A DNA stretch of 59,249 bases from an uncultured Tateyamaria sp. GTDB lineage: Bacteria; Pseudomonadota; Alphaproteobacteria; Rhodobacterales; Rhodobacteraceae. The notes below the pieces were generated by a model. It was given only the letters and a program-made list of their open reading frames with translations. It was not told where the DNA came from and made no database searches. The first letter of the stretch is position 1. Each line of letters opens with the position of its first letter. Made by a program: the position numbers and the translations under genes. Location: assembly GCF_947504105.1 (NCBI RefSeq), contig NZ_CANNGP010000025.1:10001-69249 (forward strand), in the 5' to 3' direction. Shown here in pieces: positions 32,721 through 42,204 of the stretch.

Positions 32721-33893
32721 TCAGACGCGTTCTATGGCGATCGCAGTTCCTTCGCCACCGCCGATGCAGATGGCCGCAACGCCGCGTTTGAGGTTCCGTT
32801 TTTCCAGCGCATTCAAAAGCGTCACGATGATGCGAGCTCCGGATGCACCGATCGGGTGACCCAGCGCGCACGCGCCGCCGTTTACATTCACCACATCATG
32901 GTTGAGGCCCATTTCACGCATGAAAGCGAGGGGAACCACGGCAAAGGCCTCGTTCACCTCCCATAAATCCACATTATCCTTTGTCCATCCAATGCGGTCC
33001 AACAGCTTCTGGGTCGCGGGCACGGGTGCAGTAGTGAACAGACCCGGAGCCTGCGCGTGGCTGGCATGGCCAAGGATGCGCGCGCGCACGGTCATGCCAT
33101 GCGCCTCGGCTGCGTTTGCGGATGCAAGCACCAACGCGGCGGCCCCATCCGAAATCGAGGACGCGTTGGCCGCAGTCACAGTGCCCCCATCACGAAAGGC
33201 TGGTTTCAAATGCGGTATCTTGTCCGGTCTTGCGCTGCCCGGCTGCTCGTCTGTCTCTATAGTGACCGACCCCCTGCGCGTTGTGATCTCTACCGGGGTT
33301 ACCTCGCCTTCGAACGCTCCGGTTTGAATGGCGGTTTGTGCGCGGCTCAGGGATGCGAGTGCAAATTCATCCTGTACCTCGCGCGTGAACTGGTAGGTCT
33401 CGGCACAGTCTTCGGCAAAAGTGCCCATCAAACGACCCTTGTCATAGGCATCTTCGAGACCATCCAGAAACATGTGATCAATCACTTGCCCATGGCCCAA
33501 ACGCGCGCCACCTCGCATCTTGGGCAGCATGTAGGGTGCGTTTGTCATGCTCTCCATGCCACCGGCCACCATGGTATCAGCGTGGCCCAGCGCGATCTGG
33601 TCAAAGGCCATCATAGCCGCCTTCATTCCCGAGCCGCACATCTTGTTCAGAGTGGTCGCGGGTACGTCCTCTGCCAATCCGGCTGCAAAGCCAGCCTGAC
33701 GCGCAGGGGCCTGCCCTTGACCGGCGGGCAGGACGCAGCCCATCAGCACCTCGTCCACGGTCAACACCCCGGCACCGTCCATCGCGGACTTGATCGCGAT
33801 ACCGCCCAGTGCCGCGGCGGACATGTCAGACAATGCGCCCTGAAACCCCCCCATGGGGGTGCGCGATGCGCCGGCGATCACAACTGATTTCAT
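32721..33893 (-). CDS. acetyl-CoA acetyltransferase (thiolase)
   Basis: 390 residues. The acylation nucleophile is C86 in LNKMCGSGMKA. The C-terminal active-site block is NVNGGACALGHPIGASGARI with the second cysteine, and NEAFAVVPL is present. The family condenses two acetyl-CoA or cleaves acetoacetyl-CoA. The biosynthetic PhaA type and degradative types are hard to tell apart; no phaB or beta-oxidation partner is adjacent. It appears to be its own transcription unit, 72 bases upstream of the msrC start. Confidence 0.94.
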   Translation of the reverse strand: MKSVVIAGASRTPMGGFQGALSDMSAAALGGIAIKSAMDGAGVLTVDEVLMGCVLPAGQGQAPARQAGFAAGLAEDVPATTLNKMCGSGMKAAMMAFDQIALGHADTMVAGGMESMTNAPYMLPKMRGGARLGHGQVIDHMFLDGLEDAYDKGRLMGTFAEDCAETYQFTREVQDEFALASLSRAQTAIQTGAFEGEVTPVEITTRRGSVTIETDEQPGSARPDKIPHLKPAFRDGGTVTAANASSISDGAAALVLASANAAEAHGMTVRARILGHASHAQAPGLFTTAPVPATQKLLDRIGWTKDNVDLWEVNEAFAVVPLAFMREMGLNHDVVNVNGGACALGHPIGASGARIIVTLLNALEKRNLKRGVAAICIGGGEGTAIAIERV

Positions 33894-33984
33894 GCTCTTG
33901 ATCTCCCGTTAGAAGGTAGCAACCGAATAGTAAGGATTGCGGCCTAGACAGACAATGTAACCAGAGAATTGCAAGAGGGCGCGC

Positions 33985-34323
33985 ATGGATCTTCGCAGCC
34001 GATCAGAGAACAGCCTACAAGTGGTGTCCGTACATGACAGCCGCATCGACGCGGCGGTGGCCATCGAATTCAAGGAAGCGATGCGCAGCGCAACGGACAA
34101 CGGCGACGACACCGTCGTGCTGGATCTGAGCGAAGTACAGTTCATCGATTCGAGCGGATTAGGTGCAATCGTCGCAGCGATGAAGCAGATGGGCCAGTCC
34201 CGCAAGCTCGCGCTCGCAGGCCTAACGCCGACCGTGGAAAAAGTGTTCCGCCTAACCCGCATGGACAGTGTTTTCCCCGTCTTCCCTACACTTGACGGGG
34301 CGATTGCCGAGCTGAAGACCTAA
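33985..34323 (+). CDS. STAS-domain anti-sigma factor antagonist
   Basis: 112 residues, a stand-alone STAS domain. The phosphorylatable serine motif is FIDSSGLGAIVAAMKQM (S56/S57), as in SpoIIAA/RsbV. When unphosphorylated such proteins bind the cognate kinase/anti-sigma factor, and phosphorylation releases them. The gene is followed at once by an HATPase gene, giving the classic antagonist-kinase pair. No sigma factor or PP2C phosphatase is in the window. Confidence 0.92.
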   Translation: MDLRSRSENSLQVVSVHDSRIDAAVAIEFKEAMRSATDNGDDTVVLDLSEVQFIDSSGLGAIVAAMKQMGQSRKLALAGLTPTVEKVFRLTRMDSVFPVFPTLDGAIAELKT

Positions 34324-34352
34324 CTTTGTCGACCCAGATGGAAGTCCGTTCG

Positions 34353-34802
34353 ATGACCCGCACAACATTCTTGCCTGCATTTCACATTTCGGTGGTGAGT
34401 GGACAAATGGCCGTCAGAACGGCGCTTGGTCAGTTGCTTGACGGGCTGAAACCCCTGTCACTGGATGTGGAAGAGGCGGGAACGGTCGAGTTGGTCATGG
34501 CTGAGGCGCTCAACAACATCGTGGAACACGCCTATCCCACGGAAGAAGAATCCGGCCCGATTGATATCACCTGTTCACACGCACCGGACGGCCTTCATCT
34601 TACAGTTGTTGATTCGGGGCGCGCGATGCCGGATGGTCGGACACCCGTCGGTATTGCCGCGGACATCGAAGTTGACTTCTGCGACATGCCCGAAGGCGGG
34701 TTTGGCTGGTTCCTGATTAAGGATCTGGCCAAGGATGTGATCTATCAGCGGCAAGACAAGGAAAATCTATTGCAACTGCGGCTTGCTGTTGCGGTGGCAT
34801 AG
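34353..34802 (+). CDS. RsbW/SpoIIAB-type serine kinase (anti-sigma factor, HATPase)
   Basis: 149 residues from the ATG at 34353, with GGAAG upstream and the family-typical distance to the first strand; in-frame TTG 34326 and ATG 34338 are alternatives. GHKL ATPase boxes: N box VMAEALNNIVEHAYP, G1 LTVVDSGRAMPDG, G2 MPEGGFGWFLIKDL. It would phosphorylate the STAS partner and sequester a sigma factor or another target. The start begins within 30 bases of the STAS stop, so the pair is one unit. Confidence 0.9.
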   Translation: MTRTTFLPAFHISVVSGQMAVRTALGQLLDGLKPLSLDVEEAGTVELVMAEALNNIVEHAYPTEEESGPIDITCSHAPDGLHLTVVDSGRAMPDGRTPVGIAADIEVDFCDMPEGGFGWFLIKDLAKDVIYQRQDKENLLQLRLAVAVA

Positions 34803-35036
34803 CGCGTCGGGAAAACGTCCCAAAGACTGATTTCGCAAAACGGCCCCCGGTGCAACACATTCCTGCCCGAATCCACTGACATACCGTCTGACGTAGCTGC
34901 AAATAGCTTCCCTCGGTGTCGCGTGTAATTGCCCCCACCCAGTGCGCGTCACCGAGGATCTTCTCCCCCAATCTACTGTGGACAAGACACCTGCGGCAGT
35001 TAGGTTGCCCAGTGCAATCAGACTATGGGGATTTTC

Positions 35037-36611
35037 ATGCGCGACTTTCACCTGCCCGGCCGCTCACCTGTTCTGGCTTCATCCGGCATGTGCGCCACAT
35101 CGCACCCGCTTGCGACGCAAACAGCGGTCGAAATCCTGAAAGCAGGCGGCAACGCCATGGATGCAGCCATTGCCGGCGCGGTTCTTCTCGGCATTTGCGA
35201 ACCCCAGATGACCGGCATCGGCGGAGACTGCTTTGTCCTGTGGTCCGATACTGACGGAAAGATGCATTCACTCAACGGATCGGGGCGCGCGCCGATGGCA
35301 TTGGACGCCGCAGACCTGCGTGCCGCGGGTGAAACCACGGTTCCGACCTACAGTGCACATGCGGTCACAGTGCCCGGCGCCATCGATGCCTTTTGTACCT
35401 TGTCCGACCGCGTTGGCCACTTGGGCCTGGACCACCTCCTTGCCCCTGCCATCCACTACGCCGAAACCGGTGTCCCCGTGGCGCCCCGCGTCGCTTATGA
35501 TTGGGCCAATGACCAAACGGTCCTACAGGGATCAGCCCGCAACACATATCTGGTGAACGGCACTGCCCCAAAAACTGGCCAGGTATTTGCAGCCCCGCAG
35601 CAGGCGGAGGTCCTGCGCCGCATCGCCAAAGACGGGCGTGACGCCTTCTACAGCGGTGAGGTGGCCGAAGACATGCTGTCAACCCTGAACGCGATGGGCG
35701 GCATGCACACAGCCGAGGATTTTGCATCGACCGGATGCACCGACACTACCCCGCTAAGCAGCAGCTACCAAGGTGTGGATCTGATCGAGCATCCGGCAAA
35801 CGGGCAAGGAGCGACCGCGAACCTGATGCTCAACATCCTCACGCATTTCGACATCGCGGATATGGATCCATGGGGCACCCAACGCGCGCATATCGAGGCC
35901 GAAGCCGCCAAGCTGGCCTACGACGCCCGCAACCGGTTCATCGCCGATGCCGACTATGCTACGCGCATCGATCACATGATGGCGCCAGAAACAGCGGCAC
36001 AACTGGCCGCCATGATCGACCCCAGCAAGGCGATGCCAAACGCCACAACCCTCAGCGAACAGGTGCACAAGGACACGATCTATATCACCGTAGTGGATCG
36101 CGATGGCATGGCGGTATCGCTGATCTACTCGATCTTCCACGGCTTCGGATCAGGCATCGCGACCGACAAGTTCGGCATCCTGTTCCAGAACCGCGGGGCC
36201 GGCTTCACGCTGGAGGAGGGGCATCCAAACGAACTCAAGGGCGGCAAACGTCCCATGCACACGATCATCCCCGGGATGCTGGCCAAGGACGGTAAACCGA
36301 TCATGCCCTTCGGGGTCATGGGCGGCGCGTACCAACCCAACGGGCATGCGCGCTTTGTCTCGAACCTTACGGATTTCGGCCTCGACCCTCAGGCGGCGAT
36401 CGACTCGCCGCGCGCCTTTTCAGACGCGGGCAACATGAAGGTCGAGCGGGGCTATTCAGATCAGGTGCGGTCGGACCTCGGCGATCTCGGGCACAAGGTC
36501 AGCATCCCCGACACCGCCATTGGCGGCGCGCAGGCAATCCTGATGCGGGATGACGGCGTGCTCGAAGGGGCAAGTGATCCGCGCAAAGACGGGTGTGCAT
36601 TGGGCTACTAG
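35037..36611 (+). CDS. ggt: gamma-glutamyltransferase family Ntn hydrolase
   Basis: 524 residues from the ATG at 35037 (GGGGA upstream; the ATG at 35025 has none). N-terminal MCATSHPLATQTAVEILKAGGNAMDAA is typical. The autocleavage and catalytic Thr is likely T347 in KDTIYITVVDRDG, where classical GGT has TTH. C-terminal LKGGKRPMHTIIPGM and GVMGGAYQPNGHA are conserved. No signal peptide is visible, so it is probably cytoplasmic, unlike E. coli Ggt. Substrates may be gamma-glutamyl amides or cephalosporin-like acylamides; oxamate amidohydrolases also belong here. Confidence 0.9.
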   Translation: MRDFHLPGRSPVLASSGMCATSHPLATQTAVEILKAGGNAMDAAIAGAVLLGICEPQMTGIGGDCFVLWSDTDGKMHSLNGSGRAPMALDAADLRAAGETTVPTYSAHAVTVPGAIDAFCTLSDRVGHLGLDHLLAPAIHYAETGVPVAPRVAYDWANDQTVLQGSARNTYLVNGTAPKTGQVFAAPQQAEVLRRIAKDGRDAFYSGEVAEDMLSTLNAMGGMHTAEDFASTGCTDTTPLSSSYQGVDLIEHPANGQGATANLMLNILTHFDIADMDPWGTQRAHIEAEAAKLAYDARNRFIADADYATRIDHMMAPETAAQLAAMIDPSKAMPNATTLSEQVHKDTIYITVVDRDGMAVSLIYSIFHGFGSGIATDKFGILFQNRGAGFTLEEGHPNELKGGKRPMHTIIPGMLAKDGKPIMPFGVMGGAYQPNGHARFVSNLTDFGLDPQAAIDSPRAFSDAGNMKVERGYSDQVRSDLGDLGHKVSIPDTAIGGAQAILMRDDGVLEGASDPRKDGCALGY

Positions 36612-36624
36612 GCGCATATCGTAA

Positions 36625-36643
36625 GGCGGAGGTGTCCTCCGCC
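36625..36643. repeat. 3'-end hairpin element, intact copy (2 of 3)
   Basis: A perfect 8-bp stem GGCGGAGG / CCTCCGCC with loop TGT, 13 bases after the ggt stop and 8 bases before the convergent hspQ stop. Followed by CCGCACG. No T tract, so termination by it alone is doubtful. Confidence 0.6.
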
Positions 36644-36650
36644 CCGCACG

Positions 36651-36977
36651 TCAATTCAGCTGGAAGTGCAGCGGGTATGACCCGTCCTCAAACGGACCGA
36701 ACAGGTCGGGAATGTCGGGGTGATCAACCGGCTGACCGGAATAATCCGCGACCAGGTTCTGTTCGGACACATAGGCCACGTAGTAGCTTTGGTCATTCTC
36801 GGCCAGTAGATGGTAGAACGGCTGCGCTTTCTTGGGGCGGCTGTCCTCGGGGATCGCCTCGTACCATTCATCCGTGTTCGAAAACTCGGGGTCGACATCA
36901 AAGATAACACCGCGAAACGGGTGTTTCTTGTGGCGGACAACTTGGCCCAGATGATATTTTGCGCGTGTTCTTAGCAT
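36651..36977 (-). CDS. hspQ: heat shock protein HspQ
   Basis: 108 residues from the ATG at 36977. The HspQ/YccV fold signature is RAKYHLGQVVRHKKHPFRGV, then FDVDPEFSNTDEWYE and QPFYHLLAEND. HspQ binds hemimethylated DNA and acts as a specificity enhancer for the Lon protease. GGGGGCG lies upstream. A CTTGCA element 15 bases from CCTTAG on the minus strand (near 37010-36985) is only a weak match to an RpoH promoter. Convergent with ggt; divergent from the AEC transporter. Confidence 0.93.
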   Translation of the reverse strand: MLRTRAKYHLGQVVRHKKHPFRGVIFDVDPEFSNTDEWYEAIPEDSRPKKAQPFYHLLAENDQSYYVAYVSEQNLVADYSGQPVDHPDIPDLFGPFEDGSYPLHFQLN

Positions 36978-37062
36978 GACATTGCGCCCCCTAAGGCACG
37001 TGACTACACGGTGCAAGGGACACTTGTCCAATAATTGAGCACAATTTCGCTGGAAACAGTCT

Positions 37063-37944
37063 GTGAACATTACCTTAACAGTCCTGCAAATCGTGGCCCC
37101 CGTCTTTCTGCTCGCGGGCATTGGATTCACCTGGGTGAAGATCGGGCTCGAATACCGTATTCAGTTCGTCACCCAGCTGGCCATGACCCTCTCATTGCCC
37201 TGCCTGATCTTCGTTTCGCTCATGCAAACAGAGATTGATCCCGTTGCTTTGGGCAAGCTGTCTGTGGCATCGGTTGTGACCTACGGGGCGGTCACCCTTG
37301 TCATGTTGGCAGTGGTTCGGATCGCACACCTGAACACACGCACATACGCCGCCCCCCTGATCTTTGGAAACACCGGCAATCTGGGCCTGCCCCTCGCCCT
37401 CTTTGCCTTCGGGGATGTCGGGCTCAGCTATGCCATCATCGTGTTCGCCATCATGGCGCTCTGGTCTTACACCTATGGCATATGGCTCGTGGCGGGGACC
37501 GGAGCATTCGGCAAGGTACTGCGCGAACCCCTGGTCTGGAGCACTGTTCTGGGCGCGCTATTTCAGTGGCAGGGCTGGCAGACGCCAATCTTCCTGACCA
37601 ATGCGCTTGATCTGATCGGACAGATGGCAATCCCGATGATGCTGATCACACTGGGCGTCGCAGTGGCGCGGTTATCGGCCAAGGGAATGTTGCAAGCCGT
37701 TACCCTGTCAGGCATCAAACTGACGCTGTGCACGGGCATCGCCTGGATCGTTGGCCGGTTCTTTGCCCTCGATCCCGTTGCCTTTGGTGTACTGGTCCTG
37801 CAAGTCGCCACACCCGTGGCGGTGACATCTTATCTGCTTGCTGAAAAGTATGGCGCACAGTCGGATAGGGTCGCAGGCCTTGTTGTTGCGTCAACTCTCA
37901 TGTCAGTCGCGGCACTTCCCTTGATCCTTGCGTTTGTTCTTTGA
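37063..37944 (+). CDS. AEC (auxin efflux carrier) family transporter
   Basis: 293 residues starting at GTG 37063. About 10 membrane segments; the mid-protein break IFGNTGNLGLPLALFAFG is the family's conserved Asn/Pro crossing. The C-terminal LQVATPVAVTSYLLAEKYG is also typical. In bacteria these carry malate, malonate or other anions, but the substrate cannot be deduced. Alone in its unit, divergent from hspQ over 85 bases. Confidence 0.9.
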   Translation: MNITLTVLQIVAPVFLLAGIGFTWVKIGLEYRIQFVTQLAMTLSLPCLIFVSLMQTEIDPVALGKLSVASVVTYGAVTLVMLAVVRIAHLNTRTYAAPLIFGNTGNLGLPLALFAFGDVGLSYAIIVFAIMALWSYTYGIWLVAGTGAFGKVLREPLVWSTVLGALFQWQGWQTPIFLTNALDLIGQMAIPMMLITLGVAVARLSAKGMLQAVTLSGIKLTLCTGIAWIVGRFFALDPVAFGVLVLQVATPVAVTSYLLAEKYGAQSDRVAGLVVASTLMSVAALPLILAFVL

Positions 37945-38019
37945 CAAAACGTGATTTCCACGCCGCACATTTTCCTGTAAACTCGCAAAAAAAGATAAAC
38001 ATAAAAGCGAGTGAGGCAG

Positions 38020-38595
38020 ATGAGCAGACTCTTTCGCGCAATGGCTTTGGTTCTTTTGGCTGCCAGCTGTGGTGGCGGGTCGGGTACGGCCCCCAACCAG
38101 CTGGACAACGCCTGTTCCATTGTCCGTGAGCGCCCTGAATACCTTCGCGCCTTCAAGGCGGTTGAACGCAAATACGGCGTGCCGGTGCACGTGCAGATGG
38201 CGACGATCTACCAGGAAAGCAAATTCATATCGGACGCGCGGCCCCCGTACCGCTATGCAGCCGGGGTGATCCCCACGGGCCGCATCTCCAGCGCCTTCGG
38301 CTACAGCCAGGCCCTTGATGGGACGTGGGATGAATACCGCACATCCACCGGTAAGCGCGTGGCCCGCCGCGATCGCATCCGCGACGCGACAGACTTCATG
38401 GGTTGGTATATGGCGGAAACAAACGCACGGCTGGGCATTCCCCTCAGCGACACGCGCAACCAGTACCTTGCCTATCACGAAGGGCGCACGGGCTATACGC
38501 GCGGAACCTACCGCAACAAGGCATGGCTGATGCGCGTCGCGGGCGAGGTTGATGCCCGGTCCGATCAGTACGCGGTGCAGCTGCGGTCCTGCTAA
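38020..38595 (+). CDS. lipoprotein with lytic-transglycosylase (SLT-like) domain
   Basis: 191 residues from the ATG at 38020. A short signal with a lipobox (LVLLAAS|C, Cys at residue 17) predicts membrane anchoring. The domain FKAVERKYGVPVHVQMATIYQESKF is SLT-like, the Glu of YQES being the catalytic candidate. SAFGYSQALDGTWDEYR and YLAYHEGRTGYTRGTY complete the muramidase-type fold. It would cut peptidoglycan glycan strands. Its stop is 9 bases from the convergent lolA stop, with no terminator between. Confidence 0.87.
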   Translation: MSRLFRAMALVLLAASCGGGSGTAPNQLDNACSIVRERPEYLRAFKAVERKYGVPVHVQMATIYQESKFISDARPPYRYAAGVIPTGRISSAFGYSQALDGTWDEYRTSTGKRVARRDRIRDATDFMGWYMAETNARLGIPLSDTRNQYLAYHEGRTGYTRGTYRNKAWLMRVAGEVDARSDQYAVQLRSC

Positions 38596-38604
38596 AGCCC
38601 CGGT

Positions 38605-39198
38605 CTAGTCTGACGTCCGGCGCGGCGCATCAAACAGGCGGTTCGAGAGAGAGCCGCCTGTTTGCAGCTCACCCAGGACAACGGTCGTCTGACCACCACC
38701 ACTGTCATTCACGACCCATTGGCGCAATTGCACCGGGTTGCCGGTGAATTTCATTTCGATGTTCCCGTATTCCGGATGCTCGGGATCCTGCGCCGTGACA
38801 ACGGTCGCCGTGCCGTCAAAGTCATGGCCGACCACCATATTGGCCTGACCGAGATTCACATTCCGCGCGAGGATCAATGACAACGGCGTGCGGCGCAGCG
38901 GATAGGTTTCGGGCGGTTGATTTGATTTGGAATCGACGATGTAAACCGCGTTCGCACTCGCAATCATCAGCGTTTCATTGGGCGCGTTGTACTCAAATCG
39001 CATCTTGCCCGGCCGCTTGATATAGATATTGCCGGTGTCGACAGTCCCATCATCATTGACCTGCGTGAACGTCCCCTGCGCTGTCCGCAAATCGTTCAAA
39101 TAGCTGGAAATCGCGTTCAACGGCAGCTTGTCCGCCCACGCGGCTTGCGCTGTTACAACCGCGACAGAAATCGCTGCAATCCGGGTCCATAGGGTCAT
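38605..39198 (-). CDS. lolA: LolA, outer-membrane lipoprotein carrier
   Basis: 197 residues from the ATG at 39198 (AAAGG 8 bases before it; GTG 39207 is the open-frame start). A signal peptide ends at about AWA|DKLPLNAISSYLNDL. The half-barrel pattern TAQGTFTQVNDDGTVDTGNIYIKRPGKMRFEYNAP is diagnostic. LolA ferries lipoproteins through the periplasm to LolB. It is 96 bases downstream of ftsK in the same direction, as in many alphaproteobacteria. Confidence 0.95.
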   Translation of the reverse strand: MTLWTRIAAISVAVVTAQAAWADKLPLNAISSYLNDLRTAQGTFTQVNDDGTVDTGNIYIKRPGKMRFEYNAPNETLMIASANAVYIVDSKSNQPPETYPLRRTPLSLILARNVNLGQANMVVGHDFDGTATVVTAQDPEHPEYGNIEMKFTGNPVQLRQWVVNDSGGGQTTVVLGELQTGGSLSNRLFDAPRRTSD

Positions 39199-39294
39199 AC
39201 CGCCCACCTTTCACATCTTTGTCTTGGCGATGATATAGGCCGGGACGGCCTGTTATACGATATCAACAGGCCGTACGGTACGGCAGGTCCCCGC

Positions 39295-42186
39295 TTACCC
39301 TTGTTCGGGGACCAGAATTTCGCGCTTGCCCACGTGGTTCGCGGAACTCACGACACCTTCGTCCTCCATCTGCTCAACCAGGCGTGCCGCCTTGTTGTAG
39401 CCGATGGCCAGCTTCCGCTGGATGTACGAGGTTGAACACTTCCGATCCTTGATCACGATGGCGACAGCCTGATCGTACAGCGCATCCTCGCCATCCGTGT
39501 TGCCACCCAGCCCCAGAACAGCGTCAATGTTGCTTTCCTTGTCCTCGGGCGGTCCTTCCACAACGCCTGACACATAGTCCGGCGCGCCAAAGGCTTTGAG
39601 GTGGTTAACGATCTCTTCGACCTCTTCGTCGCTCACAAACGGGCCGTGACAACGCGTGATCTTGGCGCCACCGGCCATGTACAGCATGTCACCCATGCCC
39701 AAGAGCTGCTCGGCCCCCATCTCGCCCAAAATGGTGCGCGAGTCGATTTTCGAGGTCACTTGGAACGAAATCCGCGTCGGGAAGTTCGCCTTGATTGTCC
39801 CGGTGATCACATCGACCGAAGGCCGCTGCGTCGCCATGATCAGGTGGATGCCGGAGGCCCGCGCCATCTGCGCCAGACGCTGGATGCACGCCTCGATCTC
39901 TTTGCCCGCAACCATCATCAGGTCGGCCATCTCGTCCACGATGACAACGATGTAGGGCATCGCTTCGGGTGCGAATTCCTCGGTCTCGAATACGGGTTCG
40001 CCCGTCTCGTCATCAAAGCCCGTCTGAACGGTGCGGCTGAACATCTCGTCCTTCGCCAGCGCTTCTTTCACCCGGCCATTGTAGCCGTCGATGTTGCGCA
40101 CGCCCATCTTGGACATCTTGCGATAGCGTTCCTCCATCTCGCCCACGACCCATTTCAGGGCCACAACCGCCTTTTTCGGATCGGTCACAACAGGGGACAG
40201 AAGGTGCGGAATGCCGTCATAAACGCTCAGTTCCAGCATCTTCGGGTCGATCATGATCAACCGGCATTCCTCGGGCGTCAGCTTATACAGCAGCGACAGG
40301 ATCATCGTGTTGATCGCCACCGACTTACCCGAACCCGTCGTACCAGCAATCAAAAGGTGAGGCATCTTGGCCAGGTTCGCCACGACCGGATCACCACCAA
40401 TATCCTTGCCCAACGCAAGCGGCAGCTTCTGGTTGCCATCGCCAAAGTCGCGGCTGGCAAGGATTTCGCGCAGCACAACCTTTTCGCGGTTCTCGTTCGG
40501 CAGTTCGATGCCAATCACCGACCGACCTGGCACAGTCGACACACGGGCCGACAGGGCGGCCATGGACCGGGCAATATCATCGGCCAGACCAATCACACGG
40601 CTGGCTTTCAAACCGGGCGCAGGCTCCAACTCGTACATGGTGACAACGGGACCGGGACGAACCGAAACGATCTCGCCCTTTACGCCGTAATCATCCAGCA
40701 CGTTCTCAAGCATCCGCGCGTTTTCTTCCAACGCCTCGTCACTCAGGTGATGGCGCTGTACCACGCTGGGGCTTTCCAGCAGGTTCAGGGGCGGCAGTTC
40801 AAAACCGGGATGGGTGTCCTCAAAGCTCAGCTTGGGCTGTGCCTCCAACTGCGCGCGTGTGCTGGGTTGCACCGGCTTGCGGGCCGGCTGATGAACCACT
40901 GTGCGCGGCGCGGCCACAGGAATGACCGGGGCAGCTTCAACTGGTTCCGGAATGGGTGCGTCCAGTTGTTCCGGCTCCGGCGCGTACTCCTGCATGGGAT
41001 CAGATGCATAGTCTTGGACCGGCTCAGGCACATACGCACCGGGTGTAGCCGTCAGTGGTGGTTCCGCACGACCAAGCGACGCGGCAGCGGTCAATGGCGG
41101 TTCCGGCGGCAAGATCGGTTGTGACGCGGTGTTCAACACCAGCGGATCCGGTCCGCGCCCACGGCCCTTTGTCAACGGTGCGACGCTTTCGGCCTGCACG
41201 GCCGGGTTCGACCGCACACGCGCCTTGATCACGTCGGCAATCTTGGTCTTGATCCGTTCGTCGCCGGGGCCTTCGCCCACATCCACGTCGCTGTAGGTCT
41301 CGATCAGTTCCTGCTCGGGCATCTCATCCGGCATCTGATCGGGGCGTTTGATCAGCGCAGGCATCCGCGACAACAGGCTGGGTCTGGCTGGCTCTTCGAC
41401 AAGAGGCTCATCATAGGCAGGCATCGGCGGAACCGCAGCAGCATAGGCTTCGGCCTCTGCCGCCTCGGCCTCACGCGCCGCACGACGTTCTGCCTGACGC
41501 TCCTGCATGGTACGTGCCGCCTGCACCGCGCCGCTGGCACCACGACCCAAAACGGTCATTAACATGGCATAGACCACGACCAACCCGACCAGCAGGAAGC
41601 GGGCCAGACGCGCAATCTCGACCCGGGTAAAGCCTAGGACAAAAGCGCCAAAGACCACGATACCAATGCCCATCAGCAACGACATCAACTTGACAGTAAA
41701 GCTCGATCCAACAGGCAAAACCGTCAGGATAAAGGCCATGACAGTATCCCCGAACAGACCGCCCAGACCGAAGCCGTGGGTCGCCTGCCACACGTCACCC
41801 GGTTGCAGGGTAGCGGCATAGATCGACCCGAAAGCAATCGCGATGGGGGCAAAGATCAGACGACCCAGCGCCCGTTCGGTCCCCAGATGCAGCCCAAACC
41901 GCACACCCCACGCCATCAGAACGATGGCAATGCCAAACACGCCCCAGCCGCCGATCATGAACAGCGGCGCAGCGATAGAGGCGCCCGTGCGACCCAGCCA
42001 GTTCTGCACCGGCGCATCGGTCGAAGCCATCCAGTTCGGATCATCCGGCGTGTAGCTCAGCATCATGGCCGCAGCCATCAGGCCCGCGATCAGCAGGCCA
42101 ATACCCACCAACTCGCGCCCGCGTTTTTCCAACGCCGCCTGCATTCCGTGGTCAAAAAGCGGATCCCGCCGTGTCTGATATGCCAT
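39295..42186 (-). CDS. ftsK: FtsK DNA translocase
   Basis: 963 residues. Four N-terminal membrane helices (about 25-200) anchor it at the division septum. A Pro/Glu-rich linker (about 220-470) follows. The motor domain has Walker [13 protein letters not shown] near residue 615 and Walker [15 protein letters not shown]. The C-terminal gamma winged helix ([31 protein letters not shown]) reads KOPS. FtsK pumps chromosome dimers and activates XerCD at dif. It sits 18 bases downstream of the aminotransferase gene. Confidence 0.98.
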   Translation of the reverse strand: MAYQTRRDPLFDHGMQAALEKRGRELVGIGLLIAGLMAAAMMLSYTPDDPNWMASTDAPVQNWLGRTGASIAAPLFMIGGWGVFGIAIVLMAWGVRFGLHLGTERALGRLIFAPIAIAFGSIYAATLQPGDVWQATHGFGLGGLFGDTVMAFILTVLPVGSSFTVKLMSLLMGIGIVVFGAFVLGFTRVEIARLARFLLVGLVVVYAMLMTVLGRGASGAVQAARTMQERQAERRAAREAEAAEAEAYAAAVPPMPAYDEPLVEEPARPSLLSRMPALIKRPDQMPDEMPEQELIETYSDVDVGEGPGDERIKTKIADVIKARVRSNPAVQAESVAPLTKGRGRGPDPLVLNTASQPILPPEPPLTAAASLGRAEPPLTATPGAYVPEPVQDYASDPMQEYAPEPEQLDAPIPEPVEAAPVIPVAAPRTVVHQPARKPVQPSTRAQLEAQPKLSFEDTHPGFELPPLNLLESPSVVQRHHLSDEALEENARMLENVLDDYGVKGEIVSVRPGPVVTMYELEPAPGLKASRVIGLADDIARSMAALSARVSTVPGRSVIGIELPNENREKVVLREILASRDFGDGNQKLPLALGKDIGGDPVVANLAKMPHLLIAGTTGSGKSVAINTMILSLLYKLTPEECRLIMIDPKMLELSVYDGIPHLLSPVVTDPKKAVVALKWVVGEMEERYRKMSKMGVRNIDGYNGRVKEALAKDEMFSRTVQTGFDDETGEPVFETEEFAPEAMPYIVVIVDEMADLMMVAGKEIEACIQRLAQMARASGIHLIMATQRPSVDVITGTIKANFPTRISFQVTSKIDSRTILGEMGAEQLLGMGDMLYMAGGAKITRCHGPFVSDEEVEEIVNHLKAFGAPDYVSGVVEGPPEDKESNIDAVLGLGGNTDGEDALYDQAVAIVIKDRKCSTSYIQRKLAIGYNKAARLVEQMEDEGVVSSANHVGKREILVPEQG

Positions 42187-42204
42187 GCTTCGCCTCGTCT
42201 TTTC

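Noticed and set aside
36978-37062. RpoH promoter for hspQ
   Set aside because: CTTGCA is present but the -10 (CCTTAG) is a poor match, so I did not list it as a feature.
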